DNA from: Halostagnicola kamekurae
GTDB taxonomy: Archaea; Halobacteriota; Halobacteria; Halobacteriales; Natrialbaceae
NCBI RefSeq assembly: GCF_900116205.1
Contig: NZ_FOZS01000005.1
Span: forward strand, 28,419-92,418
Direction of reading: 5' to 3'
DNA: 64,000 nucleotides
Shown here: piece by piece, positions 46,221-55,063 of the stretch
Position numbering within the stretch: position 1 is the first letter of the stretch
How the letters are laid out: every line of letters begins with the position of its first letter
Notes under the pieces: generated by a model
What the model saw: only the letters and a program-made list of their open reading frames with translations
Told to the model about the DNA's origin: nothing
Database searches by the model: none
Translations under genes and position numbers: made by a program

Positions 46221-46552
46221 GCATATCACTGGCTGATACTCGTGTCGCCGCGTGGATTCGAGAGAAAGGGTACTAACATACCGAGCGACCGGTCGATCCA
46301 CTGGCCGTCCGTGTCAAGGCGAGACCGTGACCAGTCTCGATTCGTTTTTACAGCCCGTCTGGTTTGATCTGGTGACTGTGATGGGATACTACTAATCATC
46401 TGATCGAACTTTCGAAATGATCACCGTATACTATGCGCCGTCTACTTGATGGTATTCAGCAGTTACTTACGCCGTTCTCATTCAGAAAGCGACGAGAACT
46501 CTCTCAGGACAAAGCATCGGCAGGCATCGCGTAGTGGTTTGGTTAGTGATGG
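46221..46552. other. Intergenic, nothing recognised
   Basis: This stretch separates the surface-protein start from the 3' end of the DsbA-FNT gene. I see no gene, RNA or repeat. Confidence 0.4.
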
Positions 46553-48076
46553 TTATCGATTTCTTTCAGTTGATTCGGTGGCATTCTCTTCAGTGGACGG
46601 GAGTAGCTGGGGTCCACCTGTCTGTCGACTGTAGAGCCACTCCGCCCAGGAAAGTTTGAGTTGACTCGGATCTCGGTTCGGGAACTGCCGCTCTGCCGTC
46701 TGACTATAATTGAGCAGCGCGACCAACAGGACACCTCCGACTATATTGCCGAGCGTGACCGGTACGAAGAAGGCTGCAAACGCCGCCCAGAGGCTAGCGT
46801 TCCCCTGAAAGACGAAATAGAGAACTTCGCATGCGCCCGTGATGCAATGGAACAGATCGGCCGATGGAATCAGAAACATAAGGAAGATGACGAGCAGCAA
46901 TCGCGTCGTCGTATCTCGACTTGCATGCACCAGCCAGACCATCGCTGCGACGATATTCCCAGCGAATATCCCCTTAAAGAAGAGGTCCCACCAACCAGTT
47001 TCGAACGCGTGTTCGCCGAAGCCCAAGGCAACTTCCGCAGCCTGAGGGGTAAAGACGCCCGTCGTCGCCAGGACGAACGCACCGAGAGCCGCGCCGAGGA
47101 CGTTCGCGACGATGACGATTCCCCAGAGTCGAAGCAGATTTCGAACACTCGCAATACGCGTCAATACGAGTGTGACGGGTGTGAGCGTATTCTCGGTGAA
47201 CAGCTGATACCGCCCCATCACGATGAGGATGAATCCGACCGGATAGAACAGGTTCCCGATCAGTGGCGCCGACTCGAGTGGAACGGCCGCGGTGACCGCA
47301 GATCGTGCGAGAAACGTCAACGTGATTGCGAGTCCGGCAGCTATCCCGCTCATGAACAACTGGCGCCTGCTTCGGCTGAACTCCTCGTCCGCGGTGGCGA
47401 CAAGTCGCTGAAAAATTTCGTCCGCCGAGAAATAATCGCGGATTGCCGCTCCCGCAGCCGGCGCTCCGCTTCGCGACCGTTCGATCGTCTCGCGCATCGC
47501 CCTGTCACGGTGTCGAATCGAAGCCTGGATCGCGCTGAGATCGCCCGCCTTCACGATTGCCTCGAGCAACGCATCGTACTCGAGGGGACCATCGTACCGG
47601 TGGCCGTTGATGAAGAACGTTGGTGTGCCGTCGACGCCGCTGTGCGCTCCGCTCGAGACGTCTTCTTCGATGCGCTTCTCGTGCACCCCGGCATCCAACT
47701 CTCGGGTGAACTGTTCGGTATCGAGTCCGAGTTCGTCGGCGTATCTAATCAGGTCCTCGTCGGTGAGAGCGTCTTGGTGCTCGTAGAGAACGTCGTGCAT
47801 CTCCCAGAACATCCCCTGCGCAGCGGCGGCTTCGGCAGCTTCCGCGGCACGCAAGGCGTGTGGGTGAGCCTCCGTGAGTGGGAAGTGCCGGAAGACGAAC
47901 CGAAGCCTGTCGCCGAGTTGGTCCCGAATACGTTCGAGTACCGGGTAAAGCCGGCCACAGGACGGACACTCGAAGTCACCGTACACCACCAGCGTAAGCG
48001 GCGCATCGTCGGACCCACGTACGTGATCGCGCTCCGTGACTGGGGCCGCGAGCGTCGAAACCGTAGATCGACTCAT
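46553..48076 (-). CDS. DsbA-type thioredoxin fused to a formate/nitrite transporter (FNT) domain
   Basis: Two-domain protein of 507 residues. Residues 1-190 are a DsbA/thioredoxin-fold domain with a CPSC active site (Cys37, Cys40), DFECPSCGRLYPVLERIRDQ, and the cis-Pro loop VDGTPTFFING. It has no signal peptide, so it is probably cytoplasmic. Residues about 240-490 form an FNT channel with six helices: LFYPVGFILIVMGRYQLFTE, GIFAGNIVAAMVWLV and DLFHCITGACEVLYFV, where the central FNT His is expected. FNT channels move formate, nitrite, hydrosulfide or similar monovalent anions. The fusion suggests redox gating or a thiol-linked anion such as HS-. Confidence 0.85.
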   Translation of the reverse strand: MSRSTVSTLAAPVTERDHVRGSDDAPLTLVVYGDFECPSCGRLYPVLERIRDQLGDRLRFVFRHFPLTEAHPHALRAAEAAEAAAAQGMFWEMHDVLYEHQDALTDEDLIRYADELGLDTEQFTRELDAGVHEKRIEEDVSSGAHSGVDGTPTFFINGHRYDGPLEYDALLEAIVKAGDLSAIQASIRHRDRAMRETIERSRSGAPAAGAAIRDYFSADEIFQRLVATADEEFSRSRRQLFMSGIAAGLAITLTFLARSAVTAAVPLESAPLIGNLFYPVGFILIVMGRYQLFTENTLTPVTLVLTRIASVRNLLRLWGIVIVANVLGAALGAFVLATTGVFTPQAAEVALGFGEHAFETGWWDLFFKGIFAGNIVAAMVWLVHASRDTTTRLLLVIFLMFLIPSADLFHCITGACEVLYFVFQGNASLWAAFAAFFVPVTLGNIVGGVLLVALLNYSQTAERQFPNRDPSQLKLSWAEWLYSRQTGGPQLLPSTEENATESTERNR

Positions 48077-48210
48077 GAACAACCGCAGTAGACCACGGCG
48101 CTCAAACCCTTATTTCCCCGGATTCCTGTCTCCATGGTGGACATGGGTTCTTGTTGTACGTGTTTGTTGTGACAGTCAAAACGTTCGTTCGAGCAGTCGT
48201 ACGATATTTC

Positions 48211-48326
48211 CGTGAAGACGGCTTGAATCGCGGGACATTGAACGTGAGCGGGGAGTACATACCCCCTGCCTCTACCGAGGCATAGAACGGGAGTCCACGC
48301 GAAAGCCTCGGGGCTCGACTCCGAGG
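48211..48326 (+). pseudogene. TnpB C-terminal remnant with IS200/IS605-type right-end hairpins
   Basis: The frame REDGLNRGTLNVSGEYIPPA ending STEA and a stop (48283-48285) matches the usual C-terminal tail of haloarchaeal TnpB. Two stem-loops accompany it: TGCCTC/GAGGCA (48267-48282) and CCTCGG/CCGAGG (48306-48326), the kind found at IS605-family right ends. The rest of tnpB is missing. Confidence 0.6.
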
Positions 48327-48365
48327 AAATTTACCATGTACCCAATTCTTCTCTGAACTACTATA

Positions 48366-48455
48366 GCCGTGCGAGCACGAACCTAGTATCGAGAGTTCCG
48401 CGAAATTGCTCTGATGTGTGCCGTCTACAACATCAAACGCGCTGTCAAACAGTGA
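48366..48455 (+). pseudogene. IS5-family transposase 3' fragment
   Basis: YREFREIALMCAVYNIKRAV followed by KQ and a stop is almost identical to the C terminus of the IS5-type transposase at 16138-16998, and the bases after the stop also align for about 25 bp. One internal TAG precedes it. Only the last 30 or so codons remain. Confidence 0.8.
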
Positions 48456-48991
48456 AATCCACCGTCTTAGAGCGATTCAACAAAGCCGAGCAGGACGAGT
48501 CCAACATCATGGACGAGCTCGTAGACGTATCCCACCCGATACGGAGAGTCGATGTAGCCGTAATTAGACCCTCGAGACGCTCTCGAGTATGGGCCTCTAC
48601 GTGGACGAAGAGTGTGAGCGAAGCATTCGCGCAGACCAGCCGGATAACTTGCTGGACCCTCGAACATGGAGCATCTCGAGCAACCGTTGTTCCTGCTCGG
48701 CCACGGCGTCGAGAATCCTGCCAATGGAATTCACGGTGACGAAGAGTATCTCTACATCGTCGAATTGCCAACGCGAACCCCATTCGATGAACCGGCAGAG
48801 TAGACGGTCAAGGTGAGCTGCCACGCCGGCTTTCCGCGGTGGGATGGGCCGACAGACAACGCGTCGAGCAACCCTCGTGGCAGTTTCAGGGGTCGCTAGA
48901 AGCCGCTCTCGAGGATCTGAGAGTCGAGTCTGCGTAACGACTGACTCAGAATACCAGCAGACTTTTGCGAACAGCCCTGTAACTGTGTATT
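48456..48991. other. Non-coding or decayed segment before the toxin-antitoxin genes
   Basis: Several frames are open on both strands but none resembles a known protein. I treat it as IS-associated debris. Confidence 0.3.
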
Positions 48992-49144
48992 ATGAGCCTC
49001 ACCACTGATGACTTCGCCAAGTTCATGGCCGGTGATCCAGAGGACAACGAAGAAGTTCCCCTTGGTGATGCGTTACAGGAACTGGCTATCGACATTGAGG
49101 TTGATTCTGTCGAAGAGGTCCGCGACGTCCGCGAACGGCTATGA
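48992..49144 (+). CDS. VapB-type antitoxin
   Basis: Small acidic protein of 50 residues, MSLTTDDFAKFMAGDPEDNE to VEEVRDVRERL, whose stop overlaps the ATG of a PIN-domain gene (ATGA). The pairing, size and overlap are those of a haloarchaeal VapB antitoxin with its VapC partner. No ribbon-helix-helix or AbrB motif is obvious. The reading frame is intact while the toxin gene is split. Confidence 0.7.
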   Translation: MSLTTDDFAKFMAGDPEDNEEVPLGDALQELAIDIEVDSVEEVRDVRERL

Positions 49145-50045
49145 AACTCTTTCTCGATACGAACGTTATACGGTGAGCAGGCGTAATACCACGGCCTTCA
49201 GGCCGTGGATACACGCCGTCACTCCGTGGAACAGACCGCCGTTCAAACGCCTGCCCCGAGTTTCCATGGTGACGTTTAAGTGACAGTCGGATCTACTGTA
49301 GTGTAGGAACCGGTCGGAACGGAGCGGATTCCGAACCGTCCTGCGGAGGCGGCCTGTCCGCCCACGCAACGAGGCAATATCCGAAAAGGCAGTCGGTGAA
49401 CGCCCATTCCAGAAGAGTGGGTCTATGCTGACTGCTCAAAGCACGCAACACGATACCCCCGGCTCTGCTGACGTCTGCCGGCGTCCCCGTGGCAAAAACA
49501 ACACGTGGACGCCGTACACGGTCGAGGATAGGGGTAACGGCGGTTTGGCACCGTCAGCAGTCCACCACTCCGATGCTGTGGGACTACCTGTGCCCGAAAG
49601 GTGTGGTAGTCCGGTGATTGGATTGCGAACCTGAAACTCCCACCGCTCGGGATTCCTCCGCATTTACGCGGAGGAGGATGTCAATGTCGCCGCTGTTACC
49701 AAGGACACTGACCGATCTGAGGTAGCCGTTCGTCTTCTCAACGATTTTGATGACAACTACACATCTGTCTTAAATCTCATGGAGCTACGGACTGTTCTTG
49801 CGAAGAAGAAGACCATCGAACGAGATCCAGTTGAACAGATCGAGCAGCGCATCAAATCCCGAACGATCGTCACATTCCCGGATGCCTCGGATATGGTCGA
49901 AGCAAATCAACTCCAAGACGAAACGCTTCTTTATCCGATGGATGCTCTCATTCTTGCCGCAGCCAATTCTGTCAACGCAACTCTCGTCTCGTTTGACAGT
50001 GAATTACGAGAACACGGTGCGAAGCGACCGCAAGATCTCATTTAA
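49141..50045 (+). pseudogene. VapC-type PIN toxin gene split by an insertion
   Basis: The gene starts MKLFLDTNVI (49141-49172), with the first PIN Asp in FLDTN, and continues VAAVTKDTDRSEVAVRLLND from 49685 to the stop at 50045. Joining the two parts across 49173-49684 restores one frame of 130 residues, the normal VapC length. Other PIN acidic residues are in NLMELRTVL and YPMDALILAAANSVNATLVS. The 512-bp insert separates the first ten codons, so no toxin can be made unless it is excised. Confidence 0.88.
49173..49684 (+). mobile_element. Non-autonomous IS200/IS605-like element (PATE-like) inside vapC
   Basis: The left part carries a perfect hairpin CCACGGCC-TTCA-GGCCGTGG (49189-49208) and the right part CCTCCGC-ATTTAC-GCGGAGG (49655-49674). 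Subterminal hairpins rather than terminal inverted repeats, and no target duplication, fit IS200/IS605 transposition. No transposase frame is present. Palindrome-associated transposable elements of this kind are known in haloarchaea. The flanking vapC halves rejoin exactly. Confidence 0.8.
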
Positions 50046-50072
50046 CAACTTGAAGGTGTCATAGAACCCATC

Positions 50073-50177
50073 TCATACCGTGCTCCCTGGATTGTCTCCG
50101 TGTTCGTCGTTGGTGATTGCGACGACGAGTCGTAGAGACAGTACAAGGAACACCTGTGCTCGTGTGTGGACGCGGCC
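50073..50177 (-). pseudogene. Transposase C-terminal tail relic (second copy)
   Basis: GRVHTRAQVFLVLSLRLVVA through NPGSTV and a stop parallels the tail at 24946-25065, and both are followed by GTTCTATGAC. It is fused in the wrong frame to the truncated gene upstream. Confidence 0.5.
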
Positions 50178-50478
50178 TCGGGACGCTAGTTACCAGTGCA
50201 GGCGTCTCTGTCTCTGCCAGCGTGCCGTCTCGGTCATCAAGTTCGAACCGGGGATGCAGACTCAGTACGGTCGCGTATGGTTCGGCATCTGTTGGCAGTC
50301 GGTCCAACTCGAAGCCGTTGTGACCGTCTTGCACACGCCGAAACAGTGTTTCAAACTGCTCACGCTGGAGCGGGATGGTACCGTCGTCACCACGGTACTC
50401 AATGTGGATCCGATGTTCCTGAAGAATTGTTAGGTGAAAGGGCTTGCGCGACAGTGGCGTGAGCAGCGTTGCATCCAC
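50178..50478 (-). pseudogene. Truncated conserved haloarchaeal gene
   Basis: About 100 codons start MDATLLTPLSRKPFHLTILQ and include HRIHIEYRGDDGTIPLQREQ and GFELDRLPTDAEPYATVLSL. The text looks conserved and acidic, as in uncharacterised haloarchaeal proteins. After about residue 98 the frame runs into the transposase tail, so the C terminus is lost. No function is known to me. Confidence 0.5.
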
Positions 50479-50668
50479 TGGCAGTTCCTCAGCGTTATCG
50501 AGGAGATTATGACAACTGTGGTAAATGACCTAGGTAGTCTTTATCGGTACAGACCAATAGCCACTTGACGCCAGAAGTGCTACTTTCGCCCTTACATCGT
50601 TCAGTACAGTGGGATTAGAGAGCGGTCGATACAAGGTGCAACGGTATCATCATAGATAGACGCCACAA

Positions 50669-51142
50669 ATGAGTGAACCAAACGTTCAACGAGCGACAGC
50701 GGCTGTTGCCGAGCAACTTGCGGAAGTCTACCAAAGTGCGTATCAGGAAAACCGTCGGCTAGGACTCCCCAACAACGAAGCAGAGTCTGTATCAAAGAAG
50801 AGGATAGCTGGTTTGATCCGGAAAAGTACGGTCTACGTTGCTAAAAAAGGCGACGATGTGATTGGCGGTGTCTGTCTTGAAAACACAGATTCAGACCGTG
50901 TGAAACTCAGGCGACTTGCCGTACACGAAGATTGGAAAGGGGAGGGTGTCGGAAGACAATTATTGGACTACGCAGAGGAACAGGCTCAGTACCATGGGTA
51001 CGCTACGATTTGGTTGATCACTCCGAAAGCGCACCCATATCTCCCGGAGATGTATCGCCAACGTGGGTATGAGGATGTCGAAACAGTCTCGCAGGAAAAC
51101 TATGACTTTGAGTTTCTTGTGATGGAAAAGAGGATGTCATAG
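50669..51142 (+). CDS. GNAT-family N-acetyltransferase
   Basis: Protein of 157 residues with the GNAT acetyl-CoA-binding motif A, LRRLAVHEDWKGEGVGRQLL (Q/RxxGxG/A type), after the strand VIGGVCLENTD. An N-terminal helical part, AVAEQLAEVYQSAYQENRRL, is where the acceptor usually binds. The acceptor cannot be read from sequence. It sits between IS debris and a small membrane protein. Confidence 0.87.
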   Translation: MSEPNVQRATAAVAEQLAEVYQSAYQENRRLGLPNNEAESVSKKRIAGLIRKSTVYVAKKGDDVIGGVCLENTDSDRVKLRRLAVHEDWKGEGVGRQLLDYAEEQAQYHGYATIWLITPKAHPYLPEMYRQRGYEDVETVSQENYDFEFLVMEKRMS

Positions 51143-51248
51143 AACGAGCCTCACGGCGTTCCTTTCATCCCGTGCGGGCTGAACTATCCGTTCACTACAC
51201 CTGCGCACTTATCGAAAATGATTACATAAAAACGGCTAATGATATGCT

Positions 51249-51431
51249 ATGGACGATACTCGGATTATTCAGGTAGCAACTCTCTGGTTTGTTGTCCTCA
51301 TCTACATACAGACAGGCTCTGGTGGCGGTGGCGCAGTAAATATGGCCATCGGTTTTATTGCTCTTCTCCTCATATATATTCTTCCGCTCACTCTCGTTAT
51401 TTTCGTCATCCTACAGCTCGTCGATAGATAG
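51249..51431 (+). CDS. Small two-helix membrane protein
   Basis: Sixty residues. The two hydrophobic segments are IQVATLWFVVLIYIQ and MAIGFIALLLIYILPLTLVI, joined by a Gly-rich loop. A box ATTACATAAAA lies about 25 nt before the ATG, consistent with a leaderless gene. No family is recognised. Confidence 0.5.
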   Translation: MDDTRIIQVATLWFVVLIYIQTGSGGGGAVNMAIGFIALLLIYILPLTLVIFVILQLVDR

Positions 51432-51943
51432 ATCACCTGTACTTGCCGTTTGTCAGATAGCGGTGGGAAGTGTGAGAACTGTTTTCTGATACTCTGACGT
51501 TGTATTCCAAAGCTCTCCGCTGAGTTTATTGTCTCCCCAAAGGGGTGAGGAGTTCAGAAATGACTGCAATCGCCCAGACAGTGACCACCGCATTGTAGTT
51601 GGACGAACTAAATGAGAGTGTCAGCATTATTAATTATGCTGTTATGTTTGCTAATCTCTGCAATGGGCTTTTCTGTGTTATAGCTATCTCCAATGGAAAC
51701 TATTATGTGATCCAAATAATGAGTCATCACTACTGAAAGTTAAAATAGAAATAATGACCCGAAATACCGTTAACAAACTTGCTTCAATTATAGTCACCGA
51801 CGTGTTGGGTTTGCTGTGGGTGGCCAGCATCAATGCATTCGAAAATTCTCGTGAAACGCTGACTAGGTGGATGATCCCGCACGATATTGGCCACCGGAAC
51901 CCCGAGCGCCGCTGCAACAACCCGTTTTCAGATAGTTACTAGT
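51432..51943. other. Left flank of the secretion/conjugation operon
   Basis: No certain gene. A 62-codon plus-strand frame (51754-51942, MTRNTVNKLASIIVTDVLGL) ends just before the operon but lacks recognisable features. The region is A+T-rich around 51600-51770 and should contain the operon promoter. Confidence 0.4.
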
Positions 51944-52411
51944 ATGAGTAACAAACCCTCCGACAGTCCGTCTGATTGCCCTGCTAACCACCCCGATGAG
52001 TCACCGTCAGTACTGACTCGTACTCGACAGCAGTTCATTCGCGTCTCGCCACAGCTACTTTCGATTGCTGTCTGGCTGGTCTTTATACTGGTCGTCACTG
52101 GCTCGGCGACAGCCCAGTCAGATGTCGGCGACGTCTATTGTGGGACTGGCGTTGAAACGGGGATCACTATCGTTTTCGGTGCGATTGCTGGTCTTGGGCT
52201 CCCCGCGACAGGCTTCTATGTCTGTCGAGCAGGCCTCTCGTACATGCGTGCGGGTGGCAACCCTGAGAAAAAGAACAACGCCAAAGAGCGGCTGGTGATG
52301 TCGGGGCTCGGGTTCGGGATTATCGTCCTCGCACTCATCTCTCCCGAACTCATCGACAACATTGGGAGTCAGATGGGATTCGACTTCTCCAGTTGTGTGC
52401 GGCCCTTCTGA
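51944..52411 (+). CDS. Small membrane protein, VirB2/TrbC pilin-like
   Basis: Protein of 155 residues. A polar N terminus is followed by a signal-like helix (LLSIAVWLVFILVVTGSATA, with AxA then Q), then two hydrophobic segments (ITIVFGAIAGLGLPATGFYV and GLGFGIIVLALIS) joined by a basic loop, NPEKKNNAKERL. A cleaved signal plus two helices and a basic loop is the plan of VirB2/TrbC pilins. It is the first gene of the operon. The assignment rests on architecture and context, not on residue identity. Confidence 0.5.
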   Translation: MSNKPSDSPSDCPANHPDESPSVLTRTRQQFIRVSPQLLSIAVWLVFILVVTGSATAQSDVGDVYCGTGVETGITIVFGAIAGLGLPATGFYVCRAGLSYMRAGGNPEKKNNAKERLVMSGLGFGIIVLALISPELIDNIGSQMGFDFSSCVRPF

Positions 52412-52452
52412 GACTTTACACAATTGAAACCGACATCCCCTCACCCCTGTCG

Positions 52453-54216
52453 ATGGCTACACTCCGCCCGGTGATCGTCGTCGCCCTCCTCGTTACGAGT
52501 AGCCTCGCCGTTGGGTTGATGGGCACCGCAGCAGCCAGCTCACCAGCTGCGAACTTGAGTACCGCACTCCCTGCGGACGGGCCTGATTACGGCGTCAACG
52601 AGTCGCGGTTTCAACTACTCTGGTCGGAGGATACTGACCAGGAAAATCTCTCGAGTGCCGATTTCACAGAGAATGCGTCCTCACCGGCGGCGTTCTCTCA
52701 GCGCCTCTCGAGGTCTACGGACTACCTGTTCGACGAGCCAATTGAGGACGTCGAACGCTGGAATAGCGGTGACTTCGATGACTATGCTGCTGGTGATGAA
52801 GAGACATCGGTCCACCCTGAAGCAGCAGCCCTCGAGGATGGACGCTTCATCAAAGACGCCCACGCCACCATCTTCACAGTTAATCCGTCGACGGTCCTCC
52901 AATCGGGTACTAACTCGACCACGTATATCGCGCCAGAAGGCGAGGTCCTCGCGATCTCCGATTACCGAGTTGAGGTACCGGACGACAGTGAAACTGGACC
53001 AGTACGCGACGAGTGGTCCCTCGAGGAGACAGAACTCGAGAGTGTCACACTCCAAATCGACGGACAAGCAGTCGATTCGAACACGAGCCATCAGTCGACC
53101 CTCAAGTACAGCAGTCTGTCAGGAGCCCCCACGTTGACAGTTGAAGCAGACATCTCCGCTCAACTCCGCCAGAAAGAGCAGACGTGCGACGAGTATAATC
53201 AGAGCACGGACTCCTGTGAGGGCTCGTGGGAGACGGAGATCAACCACCCCTCCGAACACCTCACAGCAACTGACTCACTCGAGACTACTGTCAACCGAGT
53301 CGATACCGCCGATGGAAATCAGACGGCGTTCGAAGCCGATGATAACCGCACCGGTGCAGTCGTTCACCCGGGCACCGTCTGGTCGGGGATCGGTATCGAC
53401 GACGAGACACGGGTTCGCGGGAACTGGCGCTTCTATTCCGCAGGCGCAGACGGCTGGCATACAATGGTCTCACAAACCGAATCAGGCGCAACTCGAGTGA
53501 ATTCCACTGTTCGTCCGGCACAGCTCTACGCGGTCCCAATGCAGGCAGAACCAGAGGTGGCGGGTGGTGCGACCGATACTGTCGCACCACCACTCGAAAT
53601 CGAAGCAGCCTGGGGAAGTGAACATGAGGGTCCATCCCTCGATGACGAGATTGACGTCACCCCAGCCGATCAGTACGTGAACGCGACGTCTATCGCGCTT
53701 CGATCAGATTCACTCTCAGCAGATTCGTTCGACACAGTGGATGTCCACGGAATCGTTCGTGGCCAGTCACAAACAGTCTCGCTCGAGGACGAAGGCACCG
53801 TTCACGAAACGAATCTCGAACTGACCGTGCTCGAGGCCAATTCCTCGGGGGCGGTCGTCGAAGCAACAGTCACCGAAAACGCAACTGGCGAGCCAGTGAC
53901 GACTGGGCGCGTCGAAGTCGGCAACCAGTCGGCTCCCCTCAACGCCAGTGGCATGGCTCGACTCCATCTCGAGGAGCGGCCATCGCTACTCGTTGATGGG
54001 AGGTACGTTGCTGCAGATTGGTGGGATGCGGAGACGATGTACGCTGGGGCCGAAGACAGAGCGAAGATTCCACCGAAGTATCCGAAGTTCGCCCAGCTCG
54101 TCCAACTAGCGCTCGTGACGCTCTTGTGGTTCCTGCCAGTTTCCCTGGCCGTCTACGGGTTTGACTACCTGTCTGGCGGCACGTTCCTTGGACTCACAGA
54201 CAACAATGACCGATAA
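52453..54216 (+). CDS. Large exported, membrane-anchored protein of the secretion operon
   Basis: Protein of 587 residues from MATLRPVIVVALLVTSSLAV. A Sec signal peptide ends near AAASS, then about 510 acidic, Thr/Ser-rich residues face outside with many potential N-glycosylation sites. One transmembrane helix sits near the C terminus (FAQLVQLALVTLLWFLPVSL) with a short cytoplasmic end. Two Cys (QTCDEYNQSTDSCEG) could form a disulfide. I recognise no family. Its position after the pilin-like gene suggests a surface component for cell-cell contact. Its 3' end overlaps the lipoprotein gene by 11 bp. Confidence 0.7.
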   Translation: MATLRPVIVVALLVTSSLAVGLMGTAAASSPAANLSTALPADGPDYGVNESRFQLLWSEDTDQENLSSADFTENASSPAAFSQRLSRSTDYLFDEPIEDVERWNSGDFDDYAAGDEETSVHPEAAALEDGRFIKDAHATIFTVNPSTVLQSGTNSTTYIAPEGEVLAISDYRVEVPDDSETGPVRDEWSLEETELESVTLQIDGQAVDSNTSHQSTLKYSSLSGAPTLTVEADISAQLRQKEQTCDEYNQSTDSCEGSWETEINHPSEHLTATDSLETTVNRVDTADGNQTAFEADDNRTGAVVHPGTVWSGIGIDDETRVRGNWRFYSAGADGWHTMVSQTESGATRVNSTVRPAQLYAVPMQAEPEVAGGATDTVAPPLEIEAAWGSEHEGPSLDDEIDVTPADQYVNATSIALRSDSLSADSFDTVDVHGIVRGQSQTVSLEDEGTVHETNLELTVLEANSSGAVVEATVTENATGEPVTTGRVEVGNQSAPLNASGMARLHLEERPSLLVDGRYVAADWWDAETMYAGAEDRAKIPPKYPKFAQLVQLALVTLLWFLPVSLAVYGFDYLSGGTFLGLTDNNDR

Positions 54217-55063
54217 CACCCCTACTCACGAGAGTCGTATCGCCCGCCGATCAGTCCTTGCGACCATCGGGCTCAGTACTGTCGGACTCGCAGGCTGTAC
54301 GTCGAACACAGATTCAGAGCCCTCCAACAACAGTTCGGAGGATGGCTCTGGACTCGACACCGAAGACAGCGATGTCTTCGCGAACGTCGAAATGAACGAC
54401 AAGAACCTCGAGGTCGAAGTAACTGAGGAGAGCACGACCGAGGTCATCACCCTCCGGGACCCGGATGGTGAGATATTCGACCAAGATAGTCTCGAGGGCG
54501 ACACCGAGGTCGCGTTCGAGATCCTTGGCAGATATGAAGACGATATCGCCACTGGCGAGTACGAACTCGTTGCCCTCGAGAGTCGTGGGAGCGACGACCC
54601 GATCGACTCGACGACGATCACGCTCGATGCAGAGTGTACAATCACCGACGTATTCTGGGCGGCAGAGAACCCGGATATGGACTGGGAGAAGAGATCCTCT
54701 GCTTGGGATGCTCATGCGGCTATCATCATCGAAAACAAGGGAACGATTCCTTCCCTACTCACCGAACTCGAGTGGGCTGGCGCTCCAGTGGCTCACCTTC
54801 AATCGAAGGACGCCCAATCGTACTACCACGAAGTACGTTTGCCGCCCGGAGAGACAACTGTCTATTCAGAAGGCCCAGTGTACCGGACTCAAAACTCGAT
54901 TCAGTCGCTTGACTGTAGCGAATATGACACGGAACCGATGACAGTGACGGCTGTCACCCAGGTTGGACCCGATCCGTCGTATACTCAGCAAATCGAGTAC
55001 GGTGGTGAGCAGTCATGTGAACTTGCCATTGTTGAAAGTAGCACTGATGGAGGTGAGAACTGA
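54206..55063 (+). CDS. Tat-type lipoprotein of the secretion operon
   Basis: Protein of 285 residues. The N terminus IARRSVLATIGLSTVGLAGC has a twin arginine and a lipobox, so it is probably exported folded and lipid-anchored. An Asp/Ser-rich linker leads to two beta-rich halves, the second with KGTIPSLLTELEWAGAPVAH. A Cys pair (DAECTI, LDCSEY) may bridge them. No known family is recognised. The gene overlaps the previous one and touches the next (TGA-ATG), so it belongs to the same machine; VirB7-like lipoproteins are a functional, not sequence, parallel. Confidence 0.7.
   Translation: MTDNTPTHESRIARRSVLATIGLSTVGLAGCTSNTDSEPSNNSSEDGSGLDTEDSDVFANVEMNDKNLEVEVTEESTTEVITLRDPDGEIFDQDSLEGDTEVAFEILGRYEDDIATGEYELVALESRGSDDPIDSTTITLDAECTITDVFWAAENPDMDWEKRSSAWDAHAAIIIENKGTIPSLLTELEWAGAPVAHLQSKDAQSYYHEVRLPPGETTVYSEGPVYRTQNSIQSLDCSEYDTEPMTVTAVTQVGPDPSYTQQIEYGGEQSCELAIVESSTDGGEN

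Noticed and set aside
48445..48824. Overlapping open frames on both strands near 48.6 kb
   Set aside because: None has a recognisable motif and they contradict each other; the stretch lies between IS relics.
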